This document shows, piece after piece, positions 55,542-63,196 of a stretch of DNA of 64,000 bases. The position numbers were made by a program, and so were the translations under genes. The DNA is from an uncultured Pelagibacteraceae bacterium (GTDB lineage Bacteria > Pseudomonadota > Alphaproteobacteria > Pelagibacterales > Pelagibacteraceae). Within the stretch, counting starts at the first letter, position 1. Each line of letters begins with the position of its first letter. Under the pieces are notes generated by a model. It made no database searches. It saw only the letters and a program-made list of their open reading frames with translations, and was not told the DNA's origin. The stretch spans positions 80,001-144,000 of the forward strand of contig CACLVZ010000001.1 in the NCBI GenBank assembly GCA_902610515.1, given 5' to 3'.

Positions 55542-56240
55542 ATGGGTTCAAAAAAATTTAGTTCTTCATGGGAAATTAATAATTCAAGTTTATTTGTTGA
55601 TAGGATTCAATATTCAAAAATTTTTGCTAAATATGAGTTATTTAAACAAATTCTAAATAACACAGGATCAATCATTGAGTGTGGTGTAAAAGAAGGTAAC
55701 GGTTTAATGCTTTTCGCAAAATTAAGTTCTATTTTAGAACCTTATAATTTCAAAAGAAAAATTATTGGATTTGACACTTTTCAAGGTTTTCCAAAGATTA
55801 ACAAATTTGATTTATCAAATAAAAAAAAATTTAAGAAGCTCTATAAAAAAGGCTACAACAATTCTAACTCTTTAGAAATTTTAGAGGAAAGTATTAAAAA
55901 ATTTGATAAACTAAATCCTTTAGGCCATATTACCAAAATTGAACTAGTCAAAGGCGACGCAACAAAAACTATTCCAAAATTTTTAAAAAAAAATAAACAT
56001 TTATTAATATCGCTCTTATACTTGGATTTTGATTTATTTGAACCAACCTTTGTAGCTTTGAAAAACTTTTTACCTAGAATGTCTAAAGGCTCGATTTTAG
56101 TTTTTGATGAATTAAATGATCCAAAATGGTCTGGGGAAACTATTGCTTTGCTTAAAAGCTTAAATATTAAAAATGTAAAATTAAGGAGATTTCCTTTTGA
56201 ACCTCATTTAACTTATATATATATCAATGAAAAAAAATAG
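55542..56240 (+). CDS. TylF/macrocin-O-methyltransferase-like protein
   Basis: SAM-dependent O-methyltransferase family: SIIECGVKEGNGLMLFAKLSSIL (motif I), KIIGFDTFQGFPKIN, ELVKGDATKTIPKFLKKN, LLYLDFDLFEPTFVALKNFLPRMSKGSILVFDELND with the metal-binding acids. 232 residues. Enzymes of this group methylate sugar hydroxyls in antibiotics and glycans. First of four plus-strand genes (block B); its 3' end overlaps the next small gene by 14 bp. Confidence 0.85.
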   Translation: MGSKKFSSSWEINNSSLFVDRIQYSKIFAKYELFKQILNNTGSIIECGVKEGNGLMLFAKLSSILEPYNFKRKIIGFDTFQGFPKINKFDLSNKKKFKKLYKKGYNNSNSLEILEESIKKFDKLNPLGHITKIELVKGDATKTIPKFLKKNKHLLISLLYLDFDLFEPTFVALKNFLPRMSKGSILVFDELNDPKWSGETIALLKSLNIKNVKLRRFPFEPHLTYIYINEKK

Positions 56241-56376
56241 AAGAAAGTTTACAAAAATTCTTATTTCTTTACTGTTAGTAAGTTGTTTTCCGATAATTAA
56301 GCTTAAAGCAAAATATCAGAACTTAGTTAAAAAAAATTATAAAGATAAAATTTGGATTTTATCATCCAAAGATTAA
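56227..56376 (+). CDS. Tat-signal microprotein, likely small partner of the GMC oxidoreductase
   Basis: 49 residues. N-terminus MKKNRRKFTKILISLLLVSC has a twin-arginine motif (RRKFTK, compare RRxFLK) and a short hydrophobic stretch; the remaining about 27 residues are Lys rich and end in KIWILSSKD. Its stop is followed at once by the ATG of the GMC gene (TAA-ATG), and its start lies in the end of the methyltransferase gene. The gluconate dehydrogenase system provides the precedent: a flavin GMC subunit without signal is carried across by a small Tat-signal subunit. This role is inference. Too short to have been called by length-limited gene finding. Confidence 0.65.
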   Translation: MKKNRRKFTKILISLLLVSCFPIIKLKAKYQNLVKKNYKDKIWILSSKD

Positions 56377-57789
56377 ATGATTATTAAAGACATCGATAAT
56401 TTAGAATTACCTGAATATATAATTATTGGTGGAGGTCCCGCAGGGATAACATTAGCTATCCAATTAGAAAAAAAAAATCGAAAAGTACTTTTAATTGAGG
56501 CTGGTGGCAGAGAGTTTAATGAAAAAATACAATCCCATTATAAAGGCGATGTATACGGCGATAAATACTTTGATTTAGAATACACTAGACTCAGATATCT
56601 AGGTGGGTCTTCAAATCATTGGGGTGGTAATTGTGCACCATTAGATAGATATGACATTGAAAAATGGCCGTTAAATTTTAATGAAATTGATAGTTTTAAA
56701 AAAGAGACAAAAAATATATTAGAGATTAAAAATAATTTTGTCAAAAACGAAAGTTCTATCTTTAATTCTTTTGAATTAAGTTCTATTGAAAATGGTTATG
56801 TGAACTTTGGAGAAAAATATTATGATCAATTAAAAAAAAGTCAAAATATTTTTTTACTAATGGAGACGAGTGTATTAAATTTAGAATCTAATGAAAACGG
56901 GAAAGAAGTAACGTCTATAAATTTAAAAATAAAAAATAAATCCAAAAAGATAATTTTAAATTTAAATAAAGTGATTGTAGCTTGCGGTGGATTAGAAAAC
57001 TCAAGATTGCTACTTTGGTCTAAAGAGATTTCTAAAAATTCTTTTTTAAAGAATCTTCCTATAGGAAAATATTGGATGGAACATCCAAGTGGTGAAATAG
57101 GGCATTGTATAGGAAAGAAAGATGTTGTTGAAAAAGTTTTTAAAAAGAAAAATTATTTTTTGGTTCCTTCAGAAAACTTTATTAAAAATGAAAAAATTAA
57201 TAATGTGAGATTTTCGGTTCAATTTTGGGAAGCAAATGGAAAAAAATCCTTAAAACATATTTTAAAAGATCTTGTTTGTTTGGCTCCAAATTATGGGAAA
57301 AAAATTATCGAGAGTTTTAGCAATCAAGTCGTTCATTGTGTTTCTGCAATCAAATTTAGTGTGGAGCAAAAACCTAAAATTGAAAACGACATAACATTAT
57401 CTAAAACAAAATTTGATAAATATAAAATTCCACAAATAAAACTTAATTGGAATATTGGAGATGATGTTTTTTTTACGCTTAAAAAAAGTTTAGAAAAATT
57501 AGGCCAGGAATTTATTGAAAATGATATTGGTAGAATTGGTATAGATAAATACGTTTATGATCAGTCTTTTAAAAAAGCTAACGATATTTTTGCTAATCAT
57601 CATCATATGGGTGGGACGATTATGTCCAATTTAGATAATGTGGGTGTCGTTGACCAAAACTTGCGGGTAAAAAATACATCGAATTTATATGTGCTTGGTA
57701 GTTCAGTTTTTCCAACAGGGGGACATTTTAACCCAACATTTACGATAGTACAGTTATCATTAAGATTAGCAAAACATTTGACAACTTAG
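56377..57789 (+). CDS. GMC-family FAD-dependent oxidoreductase
   Basis: FAD-binding YIIIGGGPAGITLAIQLEKKNRKVLLIEAGG at residues 14-44, GGSSNHWGGNCAP after it, VIVACGGLENSRLLL in the middle, and the GMC C-terminal region NHHHMGGTIMS, DQNLRVKNTSNLYVLGSSVFPTGGHFNPTFTIVQLSLRLAKHL with the active-site His/Asn. 470 residues. It has no signal peptide of its own, so export would depend on the preceding microprotein. Substrate likely a sugar alcohol or nucleotide-sugar-linked group, but not decided. Confidence 0.88.
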   Translation: MIIKDIDNLELPEYIIIGGGPAGITLAIQLEKKNRKVLLIEAGGREFNEKIQSHYKGDVYGDKYFDLEYTRLRYLGGSSNHWGGNCAPLDRYDIEKWPLNFNEIDSFKKETKNILEIKNNFVKNESSIFNSFELSSIENGYVNFGEKYYDQLKKSQNIFLLMETSVLNLESNENGKEVTSINLKIKNKSKKIILNLNKVIVACGGLENSRLLLWSKEISKNSFLKNLPIGKYWMEHPSGEIGHCIGKKDVVEKVFKKKNYFLVPSENFIKNEKINNVRFSVQFWEANGKKSLKHILKDLVCLAPNYGKKIIESFSNQVVHCVSAIKFSVEQKPKIENDITLSKTKFDKYKIPQIKLNWNIGDDVFFTLKKSLEKLGQEFIENDIGRIGIDKYVYDQSFKKANDIFANHHHMGGTIMSNLDNVGVVDQNLRVKNTSNLYVLGSSVFPTGGHFNPTFTIVQLSLRLAKHLTT

Positions 57790-57814
57790 AAACACATAAG
57801 ATATTAAAACAAGT

Positions 57815-59065
57815 ATGAAATTTGAATTTATATCTAACGCCTGTGGAATTTTTTATGGGTCTAAAGGAAGTAAAATACTGTGTGATCCTTGGATTGTTAA
57901 TAAGGTTTTTGATGGAAGTTGGTATAATTATCCTCCACTGAAAACTAAAATAAGCGACTTACAAAATGTAGACGCTATTTATGTGAGCCATGTACATCCT
58001 GACCACTATGATGAGAGAAACTTTAATTTTCCAGAAAATACCCCTATTATAATTTTAGATGAGGGTCCTAATTTTCTCAGAAAAAATTTGCTAAAAAAAG
58101 GTTACAAAAATTTTATTGAAATAAAAGATAATGAAACAAAAAAATTTAATGAATTTGAACTCACGCTTTATAAACCATTCACTAAACATATTTACGAAGA
58201 ATCCCTTCTAGGTAATCTAATTGACAGCGCAATGGTTCTTAAAGATGGGAAAAATGTAGCTATTAACTTTAATGATAATACACCAGATGAAGAAGCTTGT
58301 GTTAAACTTAATAAAAAGTTTAAGAATATCAATATTGCATTAATGAATTATAATGCAGCCGGACCATATCCGTCCTGCTTTGACAATTTATCAGACGAGG
58401 AAAAAAAATTAGAACATCGTAGAATATTGGATAGAAACTTTGAACATCTTTGCAAAACTATACCTTTGCTTAAACCTATGTCTGTAATGCCTTTTGCTGG
58501 AGCTTATGTAATAGGTGGAAAAAACTATAAAAAAAATGAATTTTTAGGAACTACAACTTGGGATGAATGTGCTGAATATCTTATTAAAAATCTAAACTTC
58601 AAAACAAAAATATTTTGTTTAAATGAAAATCAAATTTTTGATATTTCAAAATTAGAGAGAATTGGAGAATATAAAAAAATTGATCTTAACGAGATGAAAA
58701 ATTATATAGAGAAAATAAAAAATGATAAATATGATTATGAACTAGATAACGAGCCCGATATTTTAATGCTTGAAAGAGATATTAATTTAGCGAGTGAAAA
58801 ATTAAAAAAAAGCTCTATAAAATTTAATGTAAACTTGAAGTCAAATGTATTTCTTAATTTCAATGGAAAAGATATTAAAATTTTAGATGGAAGTGTCAAA
58901 GATCAAAATTTATATTGCTCGCTAGATAATCGTTTATTACGAAGGATACTGGACAGAAAATCACATTGGAATAATGCAGAGATTGGTACACATATTACTT
59001 TCAAAAGATCGCCTAATAAGATGGATCCGGATGTGCATACAATCATGAGTTTTTTTCATATTTAA
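57815..59065 (+). CDS. Metallo-beta-lactamase-fold protein resembling CMP-Neu5Ac hydroxylase core
   Basis: YVSHVHPDHYDERNF gives H59-x-H61-x-D63-H64 of the metallo-beta-lactamase fold. N-terminal CDPWIVNKVFDGSWYNYPP and ALMNYNAAGPYPSCFDNLSDEEK look like the corresponding parts of CMP-N-acetylneuraminate hydroxylase (CMAH), but the Rieske iron-sulfur domain of vertebrate CMAH is absent here. 416 residues. In a locus with two CMP-sugar synthases, action on a CMP-activated nonulosonate is attractive but unproven. Last gene of block B; 15 bp from the convergent glycosyltransferase gene. Confidence 0.7.
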   Translation: MKFEFISNACGIFYGSKGSKILCDPWIVNKVFDGSWYNYPPLKTKISDLQNVDAIYVSHVHPDHYDERNFNFPENTPIIILDEGPNFLRKNLLKKGYKNFIEIKDNETKKFNEFELTLYKPFTKHIYEESLLGNLIDSAMVLKDGKNVAINFNDNTPDEEACVKLNKKFKNINIALMNYNAAGPYPSCFDNLSDEEKKLEHRRILDRNFEHLCKTIPLLKPMSVMPFAGAYVIGGKNYKKNEFLGTTTWDECAEYLIKNLNFKTKIFCLNENQIFDISKLERIGEYKKIDLNEMKNYIEKIKNDKYDYELDNEPDILMLERDINLASEKLKKSSIKFNVNLKSNVFLNFNGKDIKILDGSVKDQNLYCSLDNRLLRRILDRKSHWNNAEIGTHITFKRSPNKMDPDVHTIMSFFHI

Positions 59066-59080
59066 AATTTATTTATATCT

Positions 59081-60034
59081 TTATTTATTGTAAAATTTTA
59101 TTAATTCTTTTCTAGGTTTAGACTTAAGCTTTCTTTTTAAAAAAAGATTAAATTTTTTATAAAATTTTAAATCTTTTTTTGATAGTATTTTTCTAATCTT
59201 CCACATCTGACCCTCAGGCCATTTTCCTGAAAAATGAACAAAATAATTTTCACTTAAAGAATTTAAAATGCATTCTTTTATTAATTGGCGATTATTTTTA
59301 AATTTATATAGAAAAGGATACTTGCTATTCATTTCTAATAACCATAAAACTTGAAATTTATAGTTTAACCAATTAATTTTTTTAGTCCTTATAAGTTCAT
59401 AATTCATAATTGGTTCCTCTCCCTTTGTTAAAGTTGTTAAATTTGATTTTTCATATTTTTCAAAAATTTTTTTTAAAAATTTTGAGTGATTTTTTAAATT
59501 GAACATTATTAAACCAGAGCAAAAGTAGTCTCCAAGATCTGGCCATTTATGATACTTATACGTCTGCCTTCTTGTAATAGTAAGTGCTGAGTCTAAAGGA
59601 AAAGATTCTTGATAATATTTTTTTCTAAAAAACGCAGCTCTTCTTTTCAGAAAATCATCTGTTTGAGGATATGGGGTGTTTTTATATTTTGAAACTACAT
59701 TAAATTTTTTACTTTTTAAGAAATTGAAAATATTAGGAGCTAGTGGATTGCATAATATATCATGATCTAAATAACATACATTTTTTACAAACTTTAGATT
59801 ATTTTCAAGATAGTCACCAAATAAAAATTTATTAAAAACTGGATTTGAATAATTGGCCCCTCTCTTAATAAAATTTTTATAAATTACAATCATTCCAATC
59901 TTATTATTTTTACAGTATTGAACGCAAAGGTCTTTAGAGAAACTTTCCCACTCTTTTTTTACTTTTCTGCCAACTAATAGACTTACAATATAATTATTAT
60001 TTTTTTTTGGTTTTACAAAGATTTTATAATTCAT
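59081..60034 (-). CDS. GT-A glycosyltransferase, GT8-like
   Basis: 317 residues with VCYLDHDILCNPLAPNIF, where Asp90-His-Asp92 occupies the DxD position, preceded by VFNKFLFGDYL and followed by DYFCSGLIMFNLKNHSKFL and GEEPIMNYEL, a layout like GT8 and related glycogenin-type transferases. Lys-rich ends. It overlaps pseF by 11 bp, so it is probably the transferase for the product of block C. Donor not determined. Confidence 0.65.
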   Translation of the reverse strand: MNYKIFVKPKKNNNYIVSLLVGRKVKKEWESFSKDLCVQYCKNNKIGMIVIYKNFIKRGANYSNPVFNKFLFGDYLENNLKFVKNVCYLDHDILCNPLAPNIFNFLKSKKFNVVSKYKNTPYPQTDDFLKRRAAFFRKKYYQESFPLDSALTITRRQTYKYHKWPDLGDYFCSGLIMFNLKNHSKFLKKIFEKYEKSNLTTLTKGEEPIMNYELIRTKKINWLNYKFQVLWLLEMNSKYPFLYKFKNNRQLIKECILNSLSENYFVHFSGKWPEGQMWKIRKILSKKDLKFYKKFNLFLKRKLKSKPRKELIKFYNK

Positions 60035-60698
60035 ATTTTTTTTTATTTTTAACTATTAAATAATTTTTTTTTAGTATTTGCCAATCGGATGGAATATTTA
60101 CATCGACTAGCTTACTTGAACTTAAGTTCAAAACTCCACTATTACTTCCAAATATTTTTAGTTTTTTTTTCCAAGCACTCGTTTTGCCCCAATAAAACTG
60201 CCCCGCATCAAAAAATATTTTTCCTTTAATTTTATTTTTTGAAATTTTTCCATTATGAATAATTAATTTATTTAGATTTGAATTAGTATAATTCGTAACC
60301 GGAAAAACGTAATTTAACTTTTTCTTTTTCAAGTAGCTTAATCCTTTAATTAACATTTCTTTAGTTAAAAGAGGACTCACAGGAAAAATACAACAAACAT
60401 TTGTTGGCTCAAAGTTATTTTTTTTAAGTTCTTTAATAGCATGACTAACCACATCAATTATGGGAATATTATTTTTGGAGAGATAATTTGGTCTTTTAAA
60501 AAAAACTTTTGCACCGGCTTTTTTTGAAACATAGATTAGTTTTTCGTTATCGGTTGAAACTATTACCTCGCTAAATAACTTGGAATTTAAAGCTGTAGCT
60601 ATTGAGTATGAGATTACCGGTTTACCAAAAAAATACTTGAAATTTTTATTTTTTATTCTTGTGCTTCCACCTCGCGCAGGAATAATTGCTATATTCAT
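60024..60698 (-). CDS. pseF: CMP-pseudaminic-acid-type cytidylyltransferase
   Basis: NeuA/PseF family: IAIIPARGGSTRIKNKNFKYFFGKPVI at the N-terminus, VIVSTDNEKLIYVSKK, NVCCIFPVSPLLTKEMLI and FDAGQFYWGKTSAW, the last being typical of pseF rather than neuA. 224 residues. It activates the nonulosonic acid with CTP for transfer. 6 bp after pseB. Confidence 0.85.
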   Translation of the reverse strand: MNIAIIPARGGSTRIKNKNFKYFFGKPVISYSIATALNSKLFSEVIVSTDNEKLIYVSKKAGAKVFFKRPNYLSKNNIPIIDVVSHAIKELKKNNFEPTNVCCIFPVSPLLTKEMLIKGLSYLKKKKLNYVFPVTNYTNSNLNKLIIHNGKISKNKIKGKIFFDAGQFYWGKTSAWKKKLKIFGSNSGVLNLSSSKLVDVNIPSDWQILKKNYLIVKNKKKYEL

Positions 60699-60704
60699 TT
60701 AAAT

Positions 60705-61700
60705 TTAATAATTTTTCTCTATTAATTGTTTTATTTCAGAAATTTTCAATCGTTTTTCTAAATTACTACTATTATATGAAAAAGTTTTATTTAATATTCG
60801 TCCACCATTCATTTTTAAGTACTTTTTAATTAATTTATCTTTATTAGTAATAGTTGATGGACATACGATAAAGTATCTCTTACACTGAATTTTAATAGAA
60901 TTATCAGACTTTGAGATAAGTTCTTCATGAATTTTTTCTCCTGGCTTAATTCCAATCTCCTTAAAACCATGTTCGGGTTTTAAAATTTTAATTAAATCCT
61001 TAATTTCTATTGTATCCATAATTGGAATAAATGTTTCTCCTCCTATCATTTTATCCAAACCCATAATAACAAAATTAACTCCTTCTTCTAAAGATATGTT
61101 AAATCTTGTCATTTCTTTGTGGGTTAAGAGTAATTTATTTTTCTTTTTAATTTGGTCTATAAATGTAGGCACTACTGATCCTCTTGAGTTAAAAACATTA
61201 CCATATTTCACTACAGAAAATTTTTTGGTTGAATAATTGTTTGCTGCGATAAAAAGTTTTTCAGCTGCTAATTTTGAAGCTCCATATAAATTTATAGGTG
61301 ACACAGCTTTATCAGTGCTCAAAAAAATTGCTTTCTCAACTTGTGAGCTTACAATCGCATCAACCACATTTTGCGTACCTACAACATTTGTTTTAATTAC
61401 CTCGAACGGATTGTATTCACCAGACTCTACATGCTTAAGAGCTGCAGCGTGAACAACAATATTGACATCTTTCATAGCTAACTTTAGCCTATCAAGATCT
61501 CTTACATCGCCAATAAAATATCTCAAAATTTTATTATTTGATTTAAATTGAGCTTTCATCAAATATTGTTTTAATTCATCCCTGCTAAAAATTATAATTT
61601 TTTTTGGCTTGTGTTTTTTTAAAACTATTTCTGCAAATTTTTTTCCAAAAGATCCGGTACCACCAGTGATTAAAATAGTTTTATTTTTAAAAGTAATCAT
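60705..61700 (-). CDS. pseB: UDP-N-acetylglucosamine 4,6-dehydratase (inverting), PseB/FlmA type
   Basis: First enzyme of pseudaminic acid synthesis, acting on UDP-GlcNAc. ILITGGTGSFGKKFAEIVLK and IFSRDELKQYLMKAQF (the FlmA signature), AAALKHVESGEYNPFEVIKTNVVGTQNV, STDKAVSPINLYGASKLAAEKL and VKYGNVFNSRGSVVP are conserved. The frame reaches a TTG at 61712 inside the palindrome; ATG at 61700 (MITFKNKTILITGG) is preferred, giving 331 residues. Separated by 40 bp from pseC, a gap that contains palindrome C. Confidence 0.92.
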   Translation of the reverse strand: MITFKNKTILITGGTGSFGKKFAEIVLKKHKPKKIIIFSRDELKQYLMKAQFKSNNKILRYFIGDVRDLDRLKLAMKDVNIVVHAAALKHVESGEYNPFEVIKTNVVGTQNVVDAIVSSQVEKAIFLSTDKAVSPINLYGASKLAAEKLFIAANNYSTKKFSVVKYGNVFNSRGSVVPTFIDQIKKKNKLLLTHKEMTRFNISLEEGVNFVIMGLDKMIGGETFIPIMDTIEIKDLIKILKPEHGFKEIGIKPGEKIHEELISKSDNSIKIQCKRYFIVCPSTITNKDKLIKKYLKMNGGRILNKTFSYNSSNLEKRLKISEIKQLIEKNY

Positions 61701-61705
61701 ATTTA

Positions 61706-61722
61706 TGTTCAATTTTTGAACA
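61706..61722. promoter_or_regulatory. Operator-like palindrome C in front of pseB
   Basis: TGTTCA-ATTTT-TGAACA, extended by one more matched base on each side to 19 bp (61705-61723). It fills most of the pseC-pseB gap and ends 5 bp before the preferred pseB ATG (61700). A weak -10-like TATTAA precedes it on the minus strand. It implies separate control of pseB-pseF-glycosyltransferase within the pse gene run. Confidence 0.7.
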
Positions 61723-61740
61723 TTAATAACATATAATTTA

Positions 61741-62916
61741 TCATTTTGGAATTTTTTTGTATTTTTTCACTATCATTTTTATTGTAGTTATAACAAAATT
61801 GATATTTTTTGTACTTAATTCGGGGAAAATAGGTATGCTTAAGCACCTTTTAAAATAAAACTCCGCTCCAATAAATTTCTTCTTATTTTTTTGAAAAAAG
61901 GGTTTTTGTCTATAATTTGGAAAATAATGAACTTGAGTTTTAATACCTGATTTAAATAAAATTTTAATTATTTTGTCTCGACTAATTCTCAAATTTTCTA
62001 GTTTAAATATTATGATAAATAAATGCCATGCTGAATAAAATTTATTTTGGTTAGGAAGAATAATATAGTCACTTAGATGTGAAAGTTTTTTAAAATAATA
62101 GTCTGCCAATTTGTTTCTTTTTAAAACAAAATTATTAATTCTCTTTAATTGACTTAAACCTAATAAACACTGAAAGTCTGTTAATCTTAAATTGTAACCA
62201 CAGTAATTTAATTTGTGTCCTCTTATACTCTTTTTTTCATTTTTGGTTTCTGCAAATCCATGATTTCTATATTGCTTCATAATATTATAGAAATTTAAGT
62301 TATTTGTTGTTGTCATGCCGCCCTCTCCTGTTGTAATCGTTTTTAATGGGTGAAATGAAAATGTAGTTAAATCTGAATACTTGCAATTTCCAACTAAGTC
62401 ATTTTTCTTTTCAGTATTATTAGCTCCTAGTGCATGACAAGCATCTTCAATTATAAAACATTTAAGTTTTCTTTTTATTTTTAAGAATTCTCTCGCGTAA
62501 TTATTAAAACCTCCGTTATGCATTGTAAAAAAAACTTTGATTTTTCTAATTTTATTAAGTTTTAAGCATTTTAATAAATCAGAGGGTTTCATCTGGCCAG
62601 TAAGTTTATCGACATCCGAAAAGTAAACTTTTGCACCTAAAATTTTTGATAAATTTGCAGCTGCAATAAAATTTATTGCTGGGACAATCACGATATCATT
62701 TTTTTTTAAGTTTATTGCTTTAAGCGCTAGTAGAATTGCAGAAGTTCCGCTATTACTAGTTAAACTATATTTACATTTTACATATTTTGAAAATTCATTC
62801 TCAAAAAGTCTAACCCCAGGCCCAGTTGTGAGTAAATTCTTCTTTAAAGCCTTATTGACTGTGAGAATATCATTTTTTGTAATTGTCTGTTTACCATAAG
62901 GAATTAAACTTGTCAT
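61741..62916 (-). CDS. pseC: PseC-type UDP-4-amino-4,6-dideoxy-sugar transaminase
   Basis: PLP-dependent DegT/DnrJ/EryC1 aminotransferase. LLTTGPGVRLFENEFSKYV, NSGTSAILLALKAI, FIIEDACHALGA and the PLP Lys192 in TTFSFHPLKTITTGEGGM. 391 residues; the order pseB-pseC-pseF around a synthase gene of the NeuB/PseI group supports PseC. Converts the pseB product to the 4-amino sugar. It directly abuts the small gene upstream. Confidence 0.87.
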   Translation of the reverse strand: MTSLIPYGKQTITKNDILTVNKALKKNLLTTGPGVRLFENEFSKYVKCKYSLTSNSGTSAILLALKAINLKKNDIVIVPAINFIAAANLSKILGAKVYFSDVDKLTGQMKPSDLLKCLKLNKIRKIKVFFTMHNGGFNNYAREFLKIKRKLKCFIIEDACHALGANNTEKKNDLVGNCKYSDLTTFSFHPLKTITTGEGGMTTTNNLNFYNIMKQYRNHGFAETKNEKKSIRGHKLNYCGYNLRLTDFQCLLGLSQLKRINNFVLKRNKLADYYFKKLSHLSDYIILPNQNKFYSAWHLFIIIFKLENLRISRDKIIKILFKSGIKTQVHYFPNYRQKPFFQKNKKKFIGAEFYFKRCLSIPIFPELSTKNINFVITTIKMIVKKYKKIPK

Positions 62917-63120
62917 CTAATCTTTCACAAGTTTATTTATTACTGAACTTATTTTTTTATCAGATTGAAAAATTTTCTTTACTATCTTTTTTGTATTTTT
63001 AGGATCATGTCTGAATGCAAGTCTTAGCAAATTCATCCAATTCTTATTATTTTTTCCTCTTATATTTTCAATAGATTTGATGTACTTGAGGTGTTTAGAT
63101 TGTTTATTTTTCATTATCAT
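62917..63120 (-). CDS. Small conserved-looking protein of the nonulosonate cluster, unknown
   Basis: 67 residues, basic and helical: SIENIRGKNNKNWMNLLRLAFRHDPKNTKKIVKKI is the most structured part (residues about 16-50), with two predicted helices. No known domain that I can name. It lies directly before pseC and divergent from pseI. I have an impression that short proteins with an IRGKNNxNWMxLLRLAF segment occur next to NeuB/PseI genes, but this is unverified. An in-frame ATG at 63114 is an alternative start. Confidence 0.55.
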   Translation of the reverse strand: MIMKNKQSKHLKYIKSIENIRGKNNKNWMNLLRLAFRHDPKNTKKIVKKIFQSDKKISSVINKLVKD

Positions 63121-63196
63121 AATAACTTACTTTTTATGAAACATTTTTCAAATAGCATTACTTGCAAGATAACCTAGTTCTGGTAATTGTCGATAT

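Noticed and set aside
49373..61722. The GTTC-N7-GAAC palindromes as LexA (SOS) boxes
   Set aside because: The alphaproteobacterial LexA box is a direct repeat, GTTC-N7-GTTC; these sites are inverted repeats and none is next to a DNA-repair gene.
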